Positions 1 to 11,924 of a DNA stretch of 64,000 bases are shown in pieces. The DNA comes from Nephrocerus scutellatus. Lineage: Eukaryota > Arthropoda > Insecta > Diptera > Pipunculidae. The notes below the pieces were generated by a model. That model had not been told where the DNA came from, did no database searches, and saw nothing but the letters and a program-made list of their open reading frames with translations. A program made the position numbers and the translations under genes. Each line of letters begins with the position of its first letter. The stretch's first letter is position 1. The DNA lies in NCBI GenBank assembly GCA_947095585.1, contig OX352762.1:48103335-48167334 (forward strand). The letters run 5' to 3'.

Positions 1-2
1 CC

Positions 3-120
3 ATAATGGTCATATTCCAGAATTTCCATAGGAAGAAGTCTGATAGTCGCATCTTAGTTCTACATTCCAAATTTCCTGCGAATCGCTTGGGAAATTGATT
101 TGTTCCAGAAATTCCAGATT
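3..120 (+). repeat. Representative satellite monomer (118 bp)
   Basis: This is a full-length unit counted from the 'ataatg' landmark. Within a monomer counted from 'attccagaat', position 2 starts one TTCCAGAA and position 90 starts a second, so the two are 30 bp apart across the monomer junction. Four CpG sites are present in the consensus: in 'gtcgca', 'ccgaat', 'gcgaat' and 'atcgct'. Two short dyads are well conserved: the 8-bp palindrome ATGATCAT, which contains a TGATCA site, and GCGA-A-TCGC. I see no A-rich tail, no coding potential and no similarity to a tRNA or 5S-type promoter. Confidence 0.9.
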
Positions 121-338
121 ATAATGATCATATTCCAGAATTTCCAAAGGAAGAAGTCTTGTAGTCGCATCTTAGTCTTACATTCCGAATTACATGCGAA
201 TCGCTTGAGAAACTGACTTGTTCCTGAAATTCCAGACCATAATGATGATATTCCAGAATTTCCATAGCAAAAAGTCTTATAGTCGCATCTTAGTCCTACA
301 TTCCGAATTTCCTGCGAATCGCTTGAGAAATTGATTTG

Positions 339-398
339 TTCCAGAAATTCCAGACCATAATGATCATATTCCAGAAATTCCAGACCATAATGTTCATA
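339..398 (+). repeat. 30-bp internal tandem duplication (copy 1 of 5)
   Basis: Two 30-bp units, 339-368 and 369-398, each start with TTCCAGAAATTCCAGACCAT. A normal monomer has only one such unit before the next TTCCAGAA-type module, so this monomer is 148 bp. The step matches the natural 30-bp spacing of the two TTCCAGAA modules in the satellite, which points to slippage or exchange between them. The following module here is 'ttcaagaa', a variant that travels with this insertion in every copy. Confidence 0.93.
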
Positions 399-1319
399 TT
401 CAAGAATTTCCATAGGAAGAAGTCTAATAGTCGCATCTTAGTCACACATTCCGAATTTCAAGCGAATCTCTTGGGAAATTGCTTTATTCCAGAAATTCCA
501 GACAAAAATTATCATATTCCAGAAGTTCCATAGGAAGAAATCTTATATTCACATCTTAGTCCTACATTCCGAATTTCATGCGAATCGCTTGAGAAATTGA
601 TTTGTTCCTGAAATTCCAGACCATAATGATCATATTCCAGAATTTCCATAGGAAGAAGTCTGATAGTCGCATCTTAGTTCTACATTCCGAATTTCCTGCG
701 AATCGCTTGAGAAATTGATTTGTTCCAGAAATTCCAGACCATAATGATAATATTCCAGAATTTCCATAGGAAGAATTCATATAGTCGCATCTTAGTTCTA
801 CATTCCGAATTTCATGCGAATCGCTTGAGAAATTGATTTGTTCCAGAAATACCAGACAATAATGATCATATTCCAGAAGTTCCATAGGAAGAAATCTTAG
901 AGTCACATCTTAGTCCTACATTTCGAATTTCATGCGAATCGCTTGAGAGAGTGATATGTTCCAGAAATTCCAAACCATAATGATCATATTCCACAATTTC
1001 CATAGGAAGCAGTCTGATAGTCGCATCTTAGTCCTACAATCCGAATTTCCTGCGAATCGCTTGAGAAATTGATTTGTTCCAGAAATTCCAGACCATAATG
1101 ATCATACTCCACAATTTCCATAGGAAGAAGTCTGATAGTCGCATCATAGTTCTACATTCCAAATTTCCTGCGAATCGCTTGGGAAATTGATTTGTTCCAG
1201 AAATTCCAGACCATAATGATCATATTCCAAAATTTCCATAGGAAGAAATCTTATAGTCGCATCTTAGTTCTACATTCCGAATTTCATGCGAATCGCTTGA
1301 GAAATTGATTTATTCCGGA

Positions 1320-2185
1320 AATTCCAGACCATAATGATCATATTCCAAAATTTCCATAGGAAGAAATCTTATAGTCGCATCTTAGTTCTACATTCCGAAT
1401 TTCATGCGAATCGCTTGGTAAATTGATTTGTTCCAGAAATTCCAGACCATAATTATCATATTCCAGAATTTCCATAGGAAGAAGTCTAATAGTCGCATTT
1501 TAGTTCTACATTCCGAATTTCATGCGAATCGCTTGAGAAATTGATTTGTTCCAGAAATTCCAGACAATAATGATCATATTCTAGAATTTCCATAGGAAGA
1601 AGTCTTATAGTTGCATCTTAGTCCAACATTCCGAAATTCATGCGAATCGCTTAAGAAATTGATTTGTTCCAGAAATTCCAGACCATAATGATGATATTCC
1701 AGAATTTCAATTGGAAGAAATCTGATAGTCGCATCTTAGTTCTACATTCCGAATTTCATGCGAATTGCTTGAGAAATTGATTTGTTCCAGAAATTCCAGA
1801 CCATAATGATCATATTCCAGAATTTCCATAGGAAGAAGTCTAATAGTCGCAACTTAGTTTTACATTCTTAGTCCTACATTCCGAATTTCATGCGAATCGC
1901 TTGAGAGAGTGATATGTTCCAGAAATTCCAGACCATAATGATCATACTCCACAATTTCCAAAGGAAGAAGTCTGATAGTCGCATCATAGTTCTACATTCC
2001 GAATTTCCTGCGAATCGCTTGGGAAATTGATTTGTTCCAGAAATTCCAGACCATAATGATCATATTCCAAAATTTCCATAGGAAGAAATCTTATAGTCGC
2101 ATCTTAGTTCTACATTCCGAATTTCATGCGAATCGCTTGAGAAATTGATTTGTTCCAGAAATTCCAGACCATAATGATCATATTC
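1320..2185 (+). repeat. Segment repeated at 2750-3615 (offset 1430)
   Basis: This stretch of about 866 bp realigns with 2750-3615. Shared marks are 'cttggtaaattg', 'agtcgcatttta', 'atattctagaatttcc', 'tagttgcatcttagtccaac' and the 14-bp duplication. The offset equals 12 monomers plus 14 bp. One visible difference is 'ccaaagg' at about 1959 against 'ccatagg' in the second copy. Flanks differ: 'tttattccgg' lies to the left of the first copy and 'tttgttccag' to the left of the second. Confidence 0.82.
1853..1880 (+). repeat. 14-bp tandem duplication inside a monomer (first of 9)
   Basis: Units 1853-1866 ('cttagttttacatt') and 1867-1880 ('cttagtcctacatt') lie in tandem where a normal monomer has one, making it 132 bp. 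The two halves are not identical: the first has the 'tttt' form, the second the 'tcc' form, each known from different monomers. The insertion may therefore come from exchange between different monomers rather than simple slippage. It is followed by the 'gagagagtgatatg' variant. Further copies start at 3283, 8195, 14229, 16279, 22638, 24576, 32756 and 35875. Confidence 0.92.
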
Positions 2186-2749
2186 CAGAATTTCCAAAGG
2201 AAGAAGTCTTGTAGTCGCATCTTAGTCTTACATTCCGAATTACATGCGAATCGCTTGAGAAACTGACTTGTTCCTGAAATTCCAGACCATAATGATGATA
2301 TTCCAGAATTTCCATAGCAAAAAGTCTTATAGTCGCATCTTAGTCCTACATTCCGAATTTACTGCGAATCGCTTGAGAAATTGATTTGTTCCAGAAATTC
2401 CAGACCATAATGATCATATTCCAAAATTTCCATAGGAAGAAATCTTATAGTCGCATCTTAGTTCTACATTCCGAATTTCATGCGAATCGCTTGAGAAATT
2501 GATTTATTCCGGAAATTCCAGACCATAATGATCATATTCCAAAATTTCCATAGGAAGAAATCTTATAGTCGCATCTTAGTTCTACATTCCGAATTTCATG
2601 CGAATCGCTTGAGAAATTGATTTATTCCGGAAATTCCAGACCATAATGATCATATTCCAAAATTTCCATAGGAAGAAATCTTATAGTCGCATCTTAGTTC
2701 TACATTCCGAATTTCATGCGAATCGCTTGAGAAATTGATTTGTTCCAGA

Positions 2750-3615
2750 AATTCCAGACCATAATGATCATATTCCAAAATTTCCATAGGAAGAAATCTT
2801 ATAGTCGCATCTTAGTTCTACATTCCGAATTTCATGCGAATCGCTTGGTAAATTGATTTGTTCCAGAAATTCCAGACCATAATTATCATATTCCAGAATT
2901 TCCATAGGAAGAAGTCTAATAGTCGCATTTTAGTTCTACATTCCGAATTTCATGCGATTCGCTTGAGAAATTGATTTGTTCCAGAAATTCCAGACAATAA
3001 TGATCATATTCTAGAATTTCCATAGGAAGAAGTCTTATAGTTGCATCTTAGTCCAACATTCCGAAATTCATGCGAATCGCTTAAGAAATTGATTTGTTCC
3101 AGAAATTCCAGACCATAATGATGATATTCCAGAATTTCAATTGGAAGAAATCTGATAGTCGCATCTTAGTTCTACATTCCGAATTTCATGCGAATTGCTT
3201 GAGAAATTGATTTGTTCCAGAAATTCCAGACCATAATGATCATATTCCAGAATTTCCATAGGAAGAAGTCTAATAGTCGCAACTTAGTTTTACATTCTTA
3301 GTCCTACATTCCGAATTTCATGCGAATCGCTTGAGAGAGTGATATGTTCCAGAAATTCCAGACCATAATGATCATACTCCACAATTTCCATAGGAAGAAG
3401 TCTGATAGTCGCATCATAGTTCTACATTCCGAATTTCCTGCGAATCGCTTGGGAAATTGATTTGTTCCAGAAATTCCAGACCATAATGATCATATTCCAA
3501 AATTTCCATAGGAAGAAATCTTATAGTCGCATCTTAGTTCTACATTCCGAATTTCATGCGAATCGCTTGAGAAATTGATTTGTTCCAGAAATTCCAGACC
3601 ATAATGATCATATTC
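2750..3615 (+). repeat. Second copy of the 1320-2185 segment
   Basis: It carries the same ordered run of variant monomers as 1320-2185, including the 14-bp duplication at 3283-3310. To its right the sequence continues with 'aagatatctt', not with the 'ccaaagg' monomer that follows the first copy. This places the breakpoint near 3615. Confidence 0.82.
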
Positions 3616-4749
3616 CAAAATTTCCATAGGAAGATATCTTATAGTCGCATCTTAGTTCTACATTCCGAATTTCATGCGAATCGCTTGGTAAATTGATTTG
3701 TTCCAGAAATTCCAGACCATAATTATCATATTCCAGAATTTCCATAGGAAGAAGTCTTATAGTCGCATCTTAGTCCTACATTCCAAATTTCATGCGAATC
3801 GCTTGAGAAATTGATTTGTTCCAGAAATTCCAGACCATAATGATCATATTCCAGAATTTCCATACGAAGAAGTCTAATAGTCGCATCTTAGTTCTACATT
3901 CCGAATTTCATGCGAACCGCTTGAGAAATTGATTTGTTCCAGAAATTCCAGACCATAATGATCATATTCCAGAATTTCCATAGGAAGAAGTCTAAAAGTC
4001 GCAACTTAGTTTTACATTCCGAATTTCATGCGAATCGCTTGAGAAATTGATTTGTTCCTGAAATTCCAGACCATAATTATCATATTCCAGAATTTCCATA
4101 GGATGAAGTCTTTTAGTCGCATCTTAATCCTACATTCCGAATTTCATGCGAATCTCTTGGGAAATTGCTTTATTCCAGAAATTTCAGACAAAAATTATCA
4201 TATTCCAGAAGTTCCATAGGAAGAAATCTTATATTCACATCTTAGTCCTTCTTTCCGAATTTCATGCGAATCGCTTGAGAAATTGATTTGTTCCAGAAAT
4301 TCCAGACCATAACGATCATATTCCAAAATTTCCATAGGAAGAAGTCTGATAGTCGCATCTTAGTTCTACATTCCGAATTTCCTGCGAATCGCTTGAGAAT
4401 TTGATTTGTTCCAGAAATTCCAGACCATAATGATCATATTCCAGAATTTCCATAGGAAGAATTCTTATAGTCACATCTTAGTTCTACATTCCGAATTTCA
4501 TGCGAATCGCTTAATTAATTGATTTGTTCCAGAAATTCCAGACCATAATGATCATATTCCAGAATTTCCATAGGAAGAAGTCTGATAGTCGCTTCTTAGT
4601 TCTACATTCCGCATTTCATGCGAATCGCTTAAGAAATTGATTTGTTCCAGAAATTCCAGACCATAATGATGATATTCCAGAATTTCCATAGGAAGAAATC
4701 CTATAGTCGCATCTTAGTTCTACATTCCGAATTTCATGCGAATTGCTTG
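3616..4749 (+). repeat. Satellite monomers between mapped duplications
   Basis: These are about 9 to 10 ordinary monomers with no large indel. They include the 'catacgaag', 'taaaagtcgcaac' and 'tttcagacaaaaattatc' variants, which recur in the same order near 11.0-11.6, 16.8-17.4, 23.3-23.9, 25.3-25.8, 33.4-34.0 and 36.5-37.1 kb. The run is therefore an older shared cassette. The 'tattcacatc' form with 'ccttctttccg' near 4250 is a local variant of 'cctactttccg'. Confidence 0.75.
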
Positions 4750-6195
4750 AGAAATTGATTTGTTCCAGAAATTCCAGACCATAATGATCATATTCCAGAA
4801 TTTCCATAGGAAGAAATCTTATAGTCGCATCGTAGTTCTACATTCCGAATTTCATGCGAATCGCTTGAGAAATTGATTTGTTCCAGAAATTCCAGACCAT
4901 AATGGTCATATTCCAGAATTTCCATAGGAAGAAGTCTGATAGTCGCATCTTAGTTCTACATTCCAAATTTCCTGCGAATCGCTTGGGAAATTGATTTGTT
5001 CCAGAAATTCCAGATTATAATGATCATATTCCAGAATTTCCAAAGGAAGAAGTCTTTTAGTCGCATCTTAGTCTTACATTCCGAATTACATGCGAATCGC
5101 TTGAGAAACTGACTTGTTCCTGAAATTCCAGACCATAATGATGATATTCCAGAATTTCCATAGCAAAAAGTCTTATAGTCGCATCTTAGTCCTACATTTC
5201 GAATTTCCTGCGAATCGCTTGAGAAATTGATTTGTTCCAGAAATTCCAGACCATAATGATCATATTCCAGAAATTCCAGACCATAATGTTCATATTCAAG
5301 AATTTCCATAGGAAGAAGTCTAATAGTCGCATCTTAGTCACACATTCCGAATTTCAAGCGAATCTCTTGGGAAATTGCTTTATTCCAGAAATTCCAGACA
5401 AACATTATCATATTCCAGAAGTTCCATAGGAAGAAATCTTATATTCACATCTTAGTCCTACATTCCGAATTTCATGCGAATCGCTTGAGAAATTGATTTG
5501 TTCCTGAAATTCCAGACCATAATGATCATATTCCAGAATTTCCATAGGAAGAAGTCTGATAGTCGCATCTTAGTTCTACATTCCGAATTTCCTGCGAATC
5601 GCTTGAGAAATTGATTTGTTCCAGAAATTCCAGACCATAATGATAATATTCCAGAATTTCCATAGGAAGAATTCATATAGTCGCATCTTAGTTCTACATT
5701 CCGAATTTCATGCGAATCGCTTGAGAAATTGATTTGTTCCAGAAATACCAGACAATAATGATCATATTCCAGAAGTTCCATAGGAAGAAATCTTAGAGTC
5801 ACATCTTAGTCCTACATTCCGAATTTCATGCGAATCGCTTGAGAGAGTGATATGTTCCAGAAATTCCAAACCATAATGATCATATTCCACAATTTCCATA
5901 GGAAGCAGTCTGATAGTCGCATCTTAGTCCTACAATCCGAATTTCCTGCGAATCGCTTGAGAAATTGATTTGTTCCAGAAATTCCAGACCATAATGATCA
6001 TACTCCACAATTTCCATAGGAAGAAGTCTGATAGTCGCATCATAGTTCTACATTCCAAATTTCCTGCGAATCGCTTGGGAAATTGATTTGTTCCAGAAAT
6101 TCCAGACCATAATGATCATATTCCAAAATTTCCATAGGAAGAAATCTTATAGTCGCATCTTAGTTCTACATTCCGAATTTCATGCGAATCGCTTG
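4750..6195 (+). repeat. 1446-bp tandem duplication, copy 1
   Basis: Copy 1 of a direct tandem pair with 6196-7641. Landmarks 'aatggtcata' (4901 and 6347) and the 30-bp duplications (5235 and 6681) are 1446 bp apart, which is 12 monomers plus one 30-bp insertion. Small differences are visible, such as 'gtcttttag' near 5055 against 'gtcttgtag' near 6501. Edges lie in shared sequence: the left edge is after the 'gaattgctt' monomer at about 4741, and the right edge is before 'tttattccgg' at about 7652. Confidence 0.85.
5235..5294 (+). repeat. 30-bp internal tandem duplication (copy 2 of 5)
   Basis: Units are 5235-5264 and 5265-5294, followed by the same 'ttcaagaa' module as in the copy at 339. 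The shared flanks show it was copied with the surrounding segment (offset 4896, equal to 41 monomers plus 30, 14 and 14 bp) and is not an independent event. Confidence 0.92.
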
Positions 6196-7641
6196 AGAAA
6201 TTGATTTGTTCCAGAAATTCCAGACCATAATGATCATATTCCAGAATTTCCATAGGAAGAAATCTTATAGTCGCATCGTAGTTCTACATTCCGAATTTCA
6301 TGCGAATCGCTTGAGAAATTGATTTGTTCCAGAAATTCCAGACCATAATGGTCATATTCCAGAATTTCCATAGGAAGAAGTCTGATAGTCGCATCTTAGT
6401 TCTACATTCCAAATTTCCTGCGAATCGCTTGGGAAATTGATTTGTTCCAGAAATTCCAGATTATAATGATCATATTCCAGAATTTCCAAAGGAAGAAGTC
6501 TTGTAGTCGCATCTTAGTCTTACATTCCGAATTACATGCGAATCGCTTGAGAAACTGACTTGTTCCTGAAATTCCAGACCATAATGATGATATTCCAGAA
6601 TTTCCATAGCAAAAAGTCTTATAGTCGCATCTTAGTCCTACATTCCGAATTTCCTGCGAATCGCTTGAGAAATTGATTTGTTCCAGAAATTCCAGACCAT
6701 AATGATCATATTCCAGAAATTCCAGACCATAATGTTCATATTCAAGAATTTCCATAGGAAGAAGTCTAATAGTCGCATCTTAGTCACACATTCCGAATTT
6801 CAAGCGAATCTCTTGGGAAATTGCTTTATTCCAGAAATTCCAGACAAAAATTATCATATTCCAGAAGTTCCATAGGAAGAAATCTTATATTCACATCTTA
6901 GTCCTACATTCCGAATTTCATGCGAATCGCTTGAGAAATTGATTTGTTCCTGAAATTCCAGACCATAATGATCATATTCCAGAATTTCCATAGGAAGAAG
7001 TCTGATAGTCGCATCTTAGTTCTACATTCCGAATTTCCTGCGAATCGCTTGAGAAATTGATTTGTTCCAGAAATTCCAGACCATAATGATAATATTCCAG
7101 AATTTCCATAGGAAGAATTCATATAGTCGCATCTTAGTTCTACATTCCGAATTTCATGCGAATCGCTTGAGAAATTGATTTGTTCCAGAAATACCAGACA
7201 ATAATGATCATATTCCAGAAGTTCCATAGGAAGAAATCTTAGAGTCACATCTTAGTCCTACATTTCGAATTTCATGCGAATCGCTTGAGAGAGTGATATG
7301 TTCCAGAAATTCCAAACCATAATGATCATATTCCACAATTTCCATAGGAAGCAGTCTGATAGTCGCATCTTAGTCCTACAATCCGAATTTCCTGCGAATC
7401 GCTTGAGAAATTGATTTGTTCCAGAAATTCCAGACCATAATGATCATACTCCACAATTTCCATAGGAAGAAGTCTGATAGTCGCATCATAGTTCTACATT
7501 CCAAATTTCCTGCGAATCGCTTGGGAAATTGATTTGTTCCAGAAATTCCAGACCATAATGATCATATTTCAAAATTTCCATAGGAAGAAATCTTATAGTC
7601 GCATCTTAGTTCTACATTCCGAATTTCATGCGAATCGCTTG
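6196..7641 (+). repeat. 1446-bp tandem duplication, copy 2
   Basis: Direct neighbour of the 4750-6195 copy with the same monomer order, including the 30-bp duplication at 6681-6740. The same stretch is also the left part of the repeat of window positions 1-2423. The 1446-bp event and the 6342-bp relation are thus nested. Confidence 0.85.
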
Positions 7642-7650
7642 AGAAATTGA
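6459..7650 (+). repeat. Segment repeated at 8509-9700 (offset 2050)
   Basis: About 10 monomers recur 2050 bp downstream, equal to 17 monomers plus 30 and 14 bp. Both copies contain the 30-bp duplication (6681 and 8731), 'aagaattcatatag', 'aaataccagacaataatg' and 'gaagcagtctgatag'. They diverge at 'gatttattccgg' (about 7652) against 'gatttgttccag' (about 9702). Confidence 0.82.
6681..6740 (+). repeat. 30-bp internal tandem duplication (copy 3 of 5)
   Basis: Units are 6681-6710 and 6711-6740, 1446 bp after the previous copy, with the same 'ttcaagaa' module following. Confidence 0.92.
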
Positions 7651-8730
7651 TTTATTCCGGAAATTCCAGACCATAATGATCATATTCCAAAATTTCCATA
7701 GGAAGAAATCTTATAGTCGCATCTTAGTTCTACATTCCGAATTTCATGCGAATCGCTTGGTAAATTGATTTGTTCCAGAAATTCCAGACCATAATTATCA
7801 TATTCCAGAATTTCCATAGGAAGAAGTCTAATAGTCGCATTTTAGTTCTACATTCCGAATTTCATGCGAATCGCTTGAGAAATTGATTTGTTCCAGAAAT
7901 TCCAGACAATAATGATCATATTCTAGAATTTCCATAGGAAGAAGTCTTATAGTTGCATCTTAGTCCAACATTCCGAAATTCATGCGAATCGCTTAAGAAA
8001 TTGATTTGTTCCAGAAATTCCAGACCATAATGATGATATTCCAGAATTTCAATTGGAAGAAATCTGATAGTCGCATCTTAGTTCTACATTCCGAATTTCA
8101 TGCGAATTGCTTGAGAAATTGATTTGTTCCAGAAATTCCAGACCATAATGATCATATTCCAGAATTTCCATAGGAAGAAGTCTAATAGTCGCAACTTAGT
8201 TTTACATTCTTAGTCCTACATTCCGAATTTCATGCGAATCGCTTGAGAGAGTGATATGTTCCAGAAATTCCAGACCATAATGATCATACTCCACAATTTC
8301 CAAAGGAAGAAGTCTGATAGTCGCATCATAGTTCTACATTCCGAATTTCCTGCGAATCGCTTGGGAAATTGATTTGTTCCAGAAATTCCAGACCATAATG
8401 ATCATATTCCAAAATTTCCATAGGAAGAAATCTTATAGTCGCATCTTAGTTCTACATTCCGAATTTCATGCGAATCGCTTGAGAAATTGATTTGTTCCAG
8501 AAATTCCAGACCATAATGATCATATTCCAGAATTTCCAAAGGAAGAAGTCTTGTAGTCGCATCTTAGTCTTACATTCCGAATTACATGCGAATCGCTTGA
8601 GAAACTGACTTGTTCCTGAAATTCCAGACCATAATGATGATATTCCAGAATTTCCATAGCAAAAAGTCTTATAGTCGCATCTTAGTCCTACATTCCGAAT
8701 TTACTGCGAATCGCTTGAGAAATTGATTTG

Positions 8731-8790
8731 TTCCAGAAATTCCAGACCATAATGATCATATTCCAGAAATTCCAGACCATAATGTTCATA
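8731..8790 (+). repeat. 30-bp internal tandem duplication (copy 4 of 5)
   Basis: Units are 8731-8760 and 8761-8790. It directly follows the 'tttactgcg' variant monomer, unlike copies 1 to 3, which follow 'tttcctgcg'. It therefore marks a junction between two duplicated segments. Confidence 0.92.
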
Positions 8791-10160
8791 TTCAAGAATT
8801 TCCATAGGAAGAAGTCTAATAGTCGCATCTTAGTCACACATTCCGAATTTCAAGCGAATCTCTTGGGAAATTGCTTTATTCCAGAAATTCCAGACAAAAA
8901 TTATCATATTCCAGAAGTTCCATAGGAAGAAATCTTATATTCACATCTTAGTCCTACATTCCGAATTTCATGCGAATCGCTTGAGAAATTGATTTGTTCC
9001 TGAAATTCCAGACCATAATGATCATATTCCAGAATTTCCATAGGAAGAAGTCTGATAGTCGCATCTTAGTTCTACATTCCGAATTTCCTGCGAATCGCTT
9101 GAGAAATTGATTTGTTCCAGAAATTCCAGACCATAATGATAATATTCCAGAATTTCCATAGGAAGAATTCATATAGTCGCATCTTAGTTCTACATTCCGA
9201 ATTTCATGCGAATCGCTTGAGAAATTGATTTGTTCCAGAAATACCAGACAATAATGATCATATTCCAGAAGTTCCATAGGAAGAAATCTTAGAGTCACAT
9301 CTTAGTCCTACATTCCGAATTTCATGCGAATCGCTTGAGAGAGTGATATGTTCCAGAAATTCCAAACCATAATGATCATATTCCACAATTTCCATAGGAA
9401 GCAGTCTGATAGTCGCATCTTAGTCCTACAATCCGAATTTCCTGCGAATCGCTTGAGAAATTGATTTGTTCCAGAAATTCCAGACCATAATGATCATACT
9501 CCACAATTTCCATAGGAAGAAGTCTGATAGTCGCATCATAGTTCTACATTCCAAATTTCCTGCGAATCGCTTGGGAAATTGATTTGTTCCAGAAATTCCA
9601 GACCATAATGATCATATTCCAAAATTTCCATAGGAAGAAATCTTATAGTCGCATCTTAGTTCTACATTCCGAATTTCATGCGAATCGCTTGAGAAATTGA
9701 TTTGTTCCAGAAATTCCAGACCATAATGATCATATTCCAAAATTTCCATAGGAAGAAATCTTATAGTCGCATCTTAGTTCTACATTCCGAATTTCATGCG
9801 AATCGCTTGGTAAATTGATTTGTTCCAGAAATTCCAGACCATAATTATCATATTCCAGAATTTCCATAGGAAGAAGTCTAATAGTCGCATTTTAGTTCTA
9901 CATTCCGAATTTCATGCGAATCGCTTGAGAAATTGATTTGTTCCAGAAATTCCAGACAATAATGATCATATACTAGAATTTCCATAGGAAGAAGTCTTAT
10001 AGTTGCATCTTAGTCCAACATTCCGAAATTCATGCGAATCGCTTAAGAAATTGATTTGTTCCAGAAATTCCAGACCATAATGATGATATTCCAGAATTTC
10101 AATTGGAAGAAATCTGATAGTCGCATCTTAGTTCTACATTCCGAATTTCATGCGAATTGC

Positions 10161-10511
10161 TTGAGAGAGTGATATGTTCCAGAAATTCCAGACCATAATG
10201 ATCATACTCCACAATTTCCATAGGATTTCTGATAGTCGCATCATAGTTCTACATTCCGAATTTCCTGCGAATCGCTTGGGAAATTGATTTGTTCCAGAAA
10301 TTCCAGACCATAATGATCATATTCCAAAATTTCCATAGGAAGAAATCTTATAGTCGCATCTTAGTTCTACATTCCGAATTTCATGCGAATCGCTTGAGAA
10401 ATTGATTTGTTCCAGAAATTCCAGACCATAATGATCATATTCCAAAATTTCCATAGGAAGATATCTTATAGTCGCATCTTAATTCTACATTCCGAATTTC
10501 ATGCGAATCGC
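10161..10511 (+). repeat. 351-bp tandem duplication, copy 1
   Basis: The run from 'ttgagagagtgatatg' (10161) repeats from 10512. The period of 351 is three monomers minus a 3-bp deletion ('ccataggatttctgatag' in place of 'ccataggaagaagtctgatag'). It is present once only in the second 6-kb copy (near 16327), so it arose after, or was lost since, the 6-kb duplication. Confidence 0.88.
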
Positions 10512-10862
10512 TTGAGAGAGTGATATGTTCCAGAAATTCCAGACCATAATGATCATACTCCACAATTTCCATAGGATTTCTGATAGTCGCATCATAGTTC
10601 TACATTCCGAATTTCCTGCGAATCGCTTGGGAAATTGATTTGTTCCAGAAATTCCAGACCATAATGATCATATTCCAAAATTTCCATAGGAAGAAATCTT
10701 ATAGTCGCATCTTAGTTCTACATTCCGAATTTCATGCGAATCGCTTGAGAAATTGATTTGTTCCAGAAATTCCAGACCATAATGATCATATTCCAAAATT
10801 TCCATAGGAAGATATCTTATAGTCGCATCTTAATTCTACATTCCGAATTTCATGCGAATCGC
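10512..10862 (+). repeat. 351-bp tandem duplication, copy 2
   Basis: Direct repeat of 10161-10511, including the 3-bp deletion ('taggatttctg' near 10572) and the 'aagatatctt' monomer. It ends where the sequence passes into 'cttggtaaattg'. Confidence 0.88.
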
Positions 10863-11924
10863 TTGGTAAATTGATTTGTTCCAGAAATTCCAGACCATAA
10901 TTATCATATTCCAGAATTTCCATAGGAAGAAGTCTTATAGTCGCATCTTAGTCCTACATTCCAAATTTCATGCGAATCGCTTGAGAAATTGATTTGTTCC
11001 AGAAATTCCAGACCATAATGATCATATTCCAGAATTTCCATACGAAGAAGTCTAATAGTCGCATCTTAGTTCTACATTCCGAATTTCATGCGAACCGCTT
11101 AAGAAATTGATTTGTTCCAGAAATTCCAGACCATAATGATGATATTCCAGAATTTCCATAGGAAGAAATCTTATAGTCTCATCTTAGTTCTACATTCCGA
11201 ATTTCATGCGAATCGCTTGAGAAATAGATTTGTTCCAGAAATTCCAGACCATAATGATCATATTCTAGAATTTTCATAGGAAGAAGTCTTATAGTCGCAT
11301 CTTAGTCCTACATTCCGAATTTCATGCGAATCGCTTGAGAAATTGATTTGTTCCAGAAATTCCAGACCATAATGATCATATTCCAGAATTTCCATAGGAA
11401 GAAGTCTAAAAGTCGCAACTTAGTTTTACATTCCGAATTTCATGCGAATCGCTTGAGAAATTGATTTGTTCCTGAAATTCCAGACCATAATTATCATATT
11501 CCAGAATTTCCATAGGATGAAGTCTTTTAGTCGCATCTTAATCCTACATTCCGAATTTCATGCGAATCTCTTGGGAAATTGCTTTATTCCAGAAATTTCA
11601 GACAAAAATTATCATATTCCAGACGTTCCATAGGAAGAAATCTTATATTCACATCTTGGTCCTACTTTCCCAATTTCATGCGAATCGCTTGAGAAATTGA
11701 TTTGTTCCAGAAATTCCAGACCATAACGATCATCTTCCAGAATTTCCATAGGAAGAAGTCTGATAGTCGCATCTTAGTTCTACATTCCGAATTTCCTGCG
11801 AATCGCTTGAGAATTTGATTTGTTCCAGAAATTCCAGACCATAATGATCATATTCCAGAATTTCCATAGGAAGAATTCTTATAGTCACATCTTAGTTCTA
11901 CATTCCGAATTTCATGCGAATCGC

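Larger units (their letters stand above)
1..2423 (+). repeat. Segment repeated at about 6343-8765 (offset 6342)
   Basis: This stretch aligns in register with 6343-8765. Both copies share the 30-bp duplication (339 and 6681), the 14-bp duplication (1853 and 8195), the 'cacaatttccaaagg' variant (near 1952 and 8294) and the rare 'tttactgcg' variant (2361 and 8703 at 'actgcg'). The offset equals 53 monomers (6254) plus 88, which is two 30-bp and two 14-bp insertions. The copies part at about 2424 and 8766, where the second copy enters another 30-bp duplication. The left end is cut by the window edge, so the true repeat may be longer. Confidence 0.85.

Noticed and set aside
3..120. CENP-B box in the monomer
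   Set aside because: I looked for the NTTCGNNNNANNCGGGN pattern on both strands. The nearest match is around 'tttcatgcgaatcgcttg', which lacks the CGGG core.
90..140. Heat-shock-element-like sites (TTCnnGAA in TTCCAGAA)
   Set aside because: Only two adjoining pentamers fit. The next TTC is one base out of phase in both modules of the monomer. With two copies in nearly every monomer, this is more likely a property of the repeat than a regulatory site.
60..413. Minus-strand open frames of 60-117 codons (also at 562-906, 5458-5802, 14988-15332, 29922-30200 and others) as possible genes
   Set aside because: They are read-through of about three satellite monomers. Because 118 leaves a remainder of 1 when divided by 3, each frame runs through the same bases in all three phases, and similar frames occur wherever the same variant order recurs. 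There is no start context, domain or codon pattern, and stops are lost or gained with single satellite variants.
336..533. Plus-strand open frame of 65 codons, repeated at 5232, 6678, 8728 and 14762
   Set aside because: It exists only because the 30-bp duplication keeps one phase open. It overlaps minus-strand frames and moves with the duplicated segments, so it has no independent conservation.
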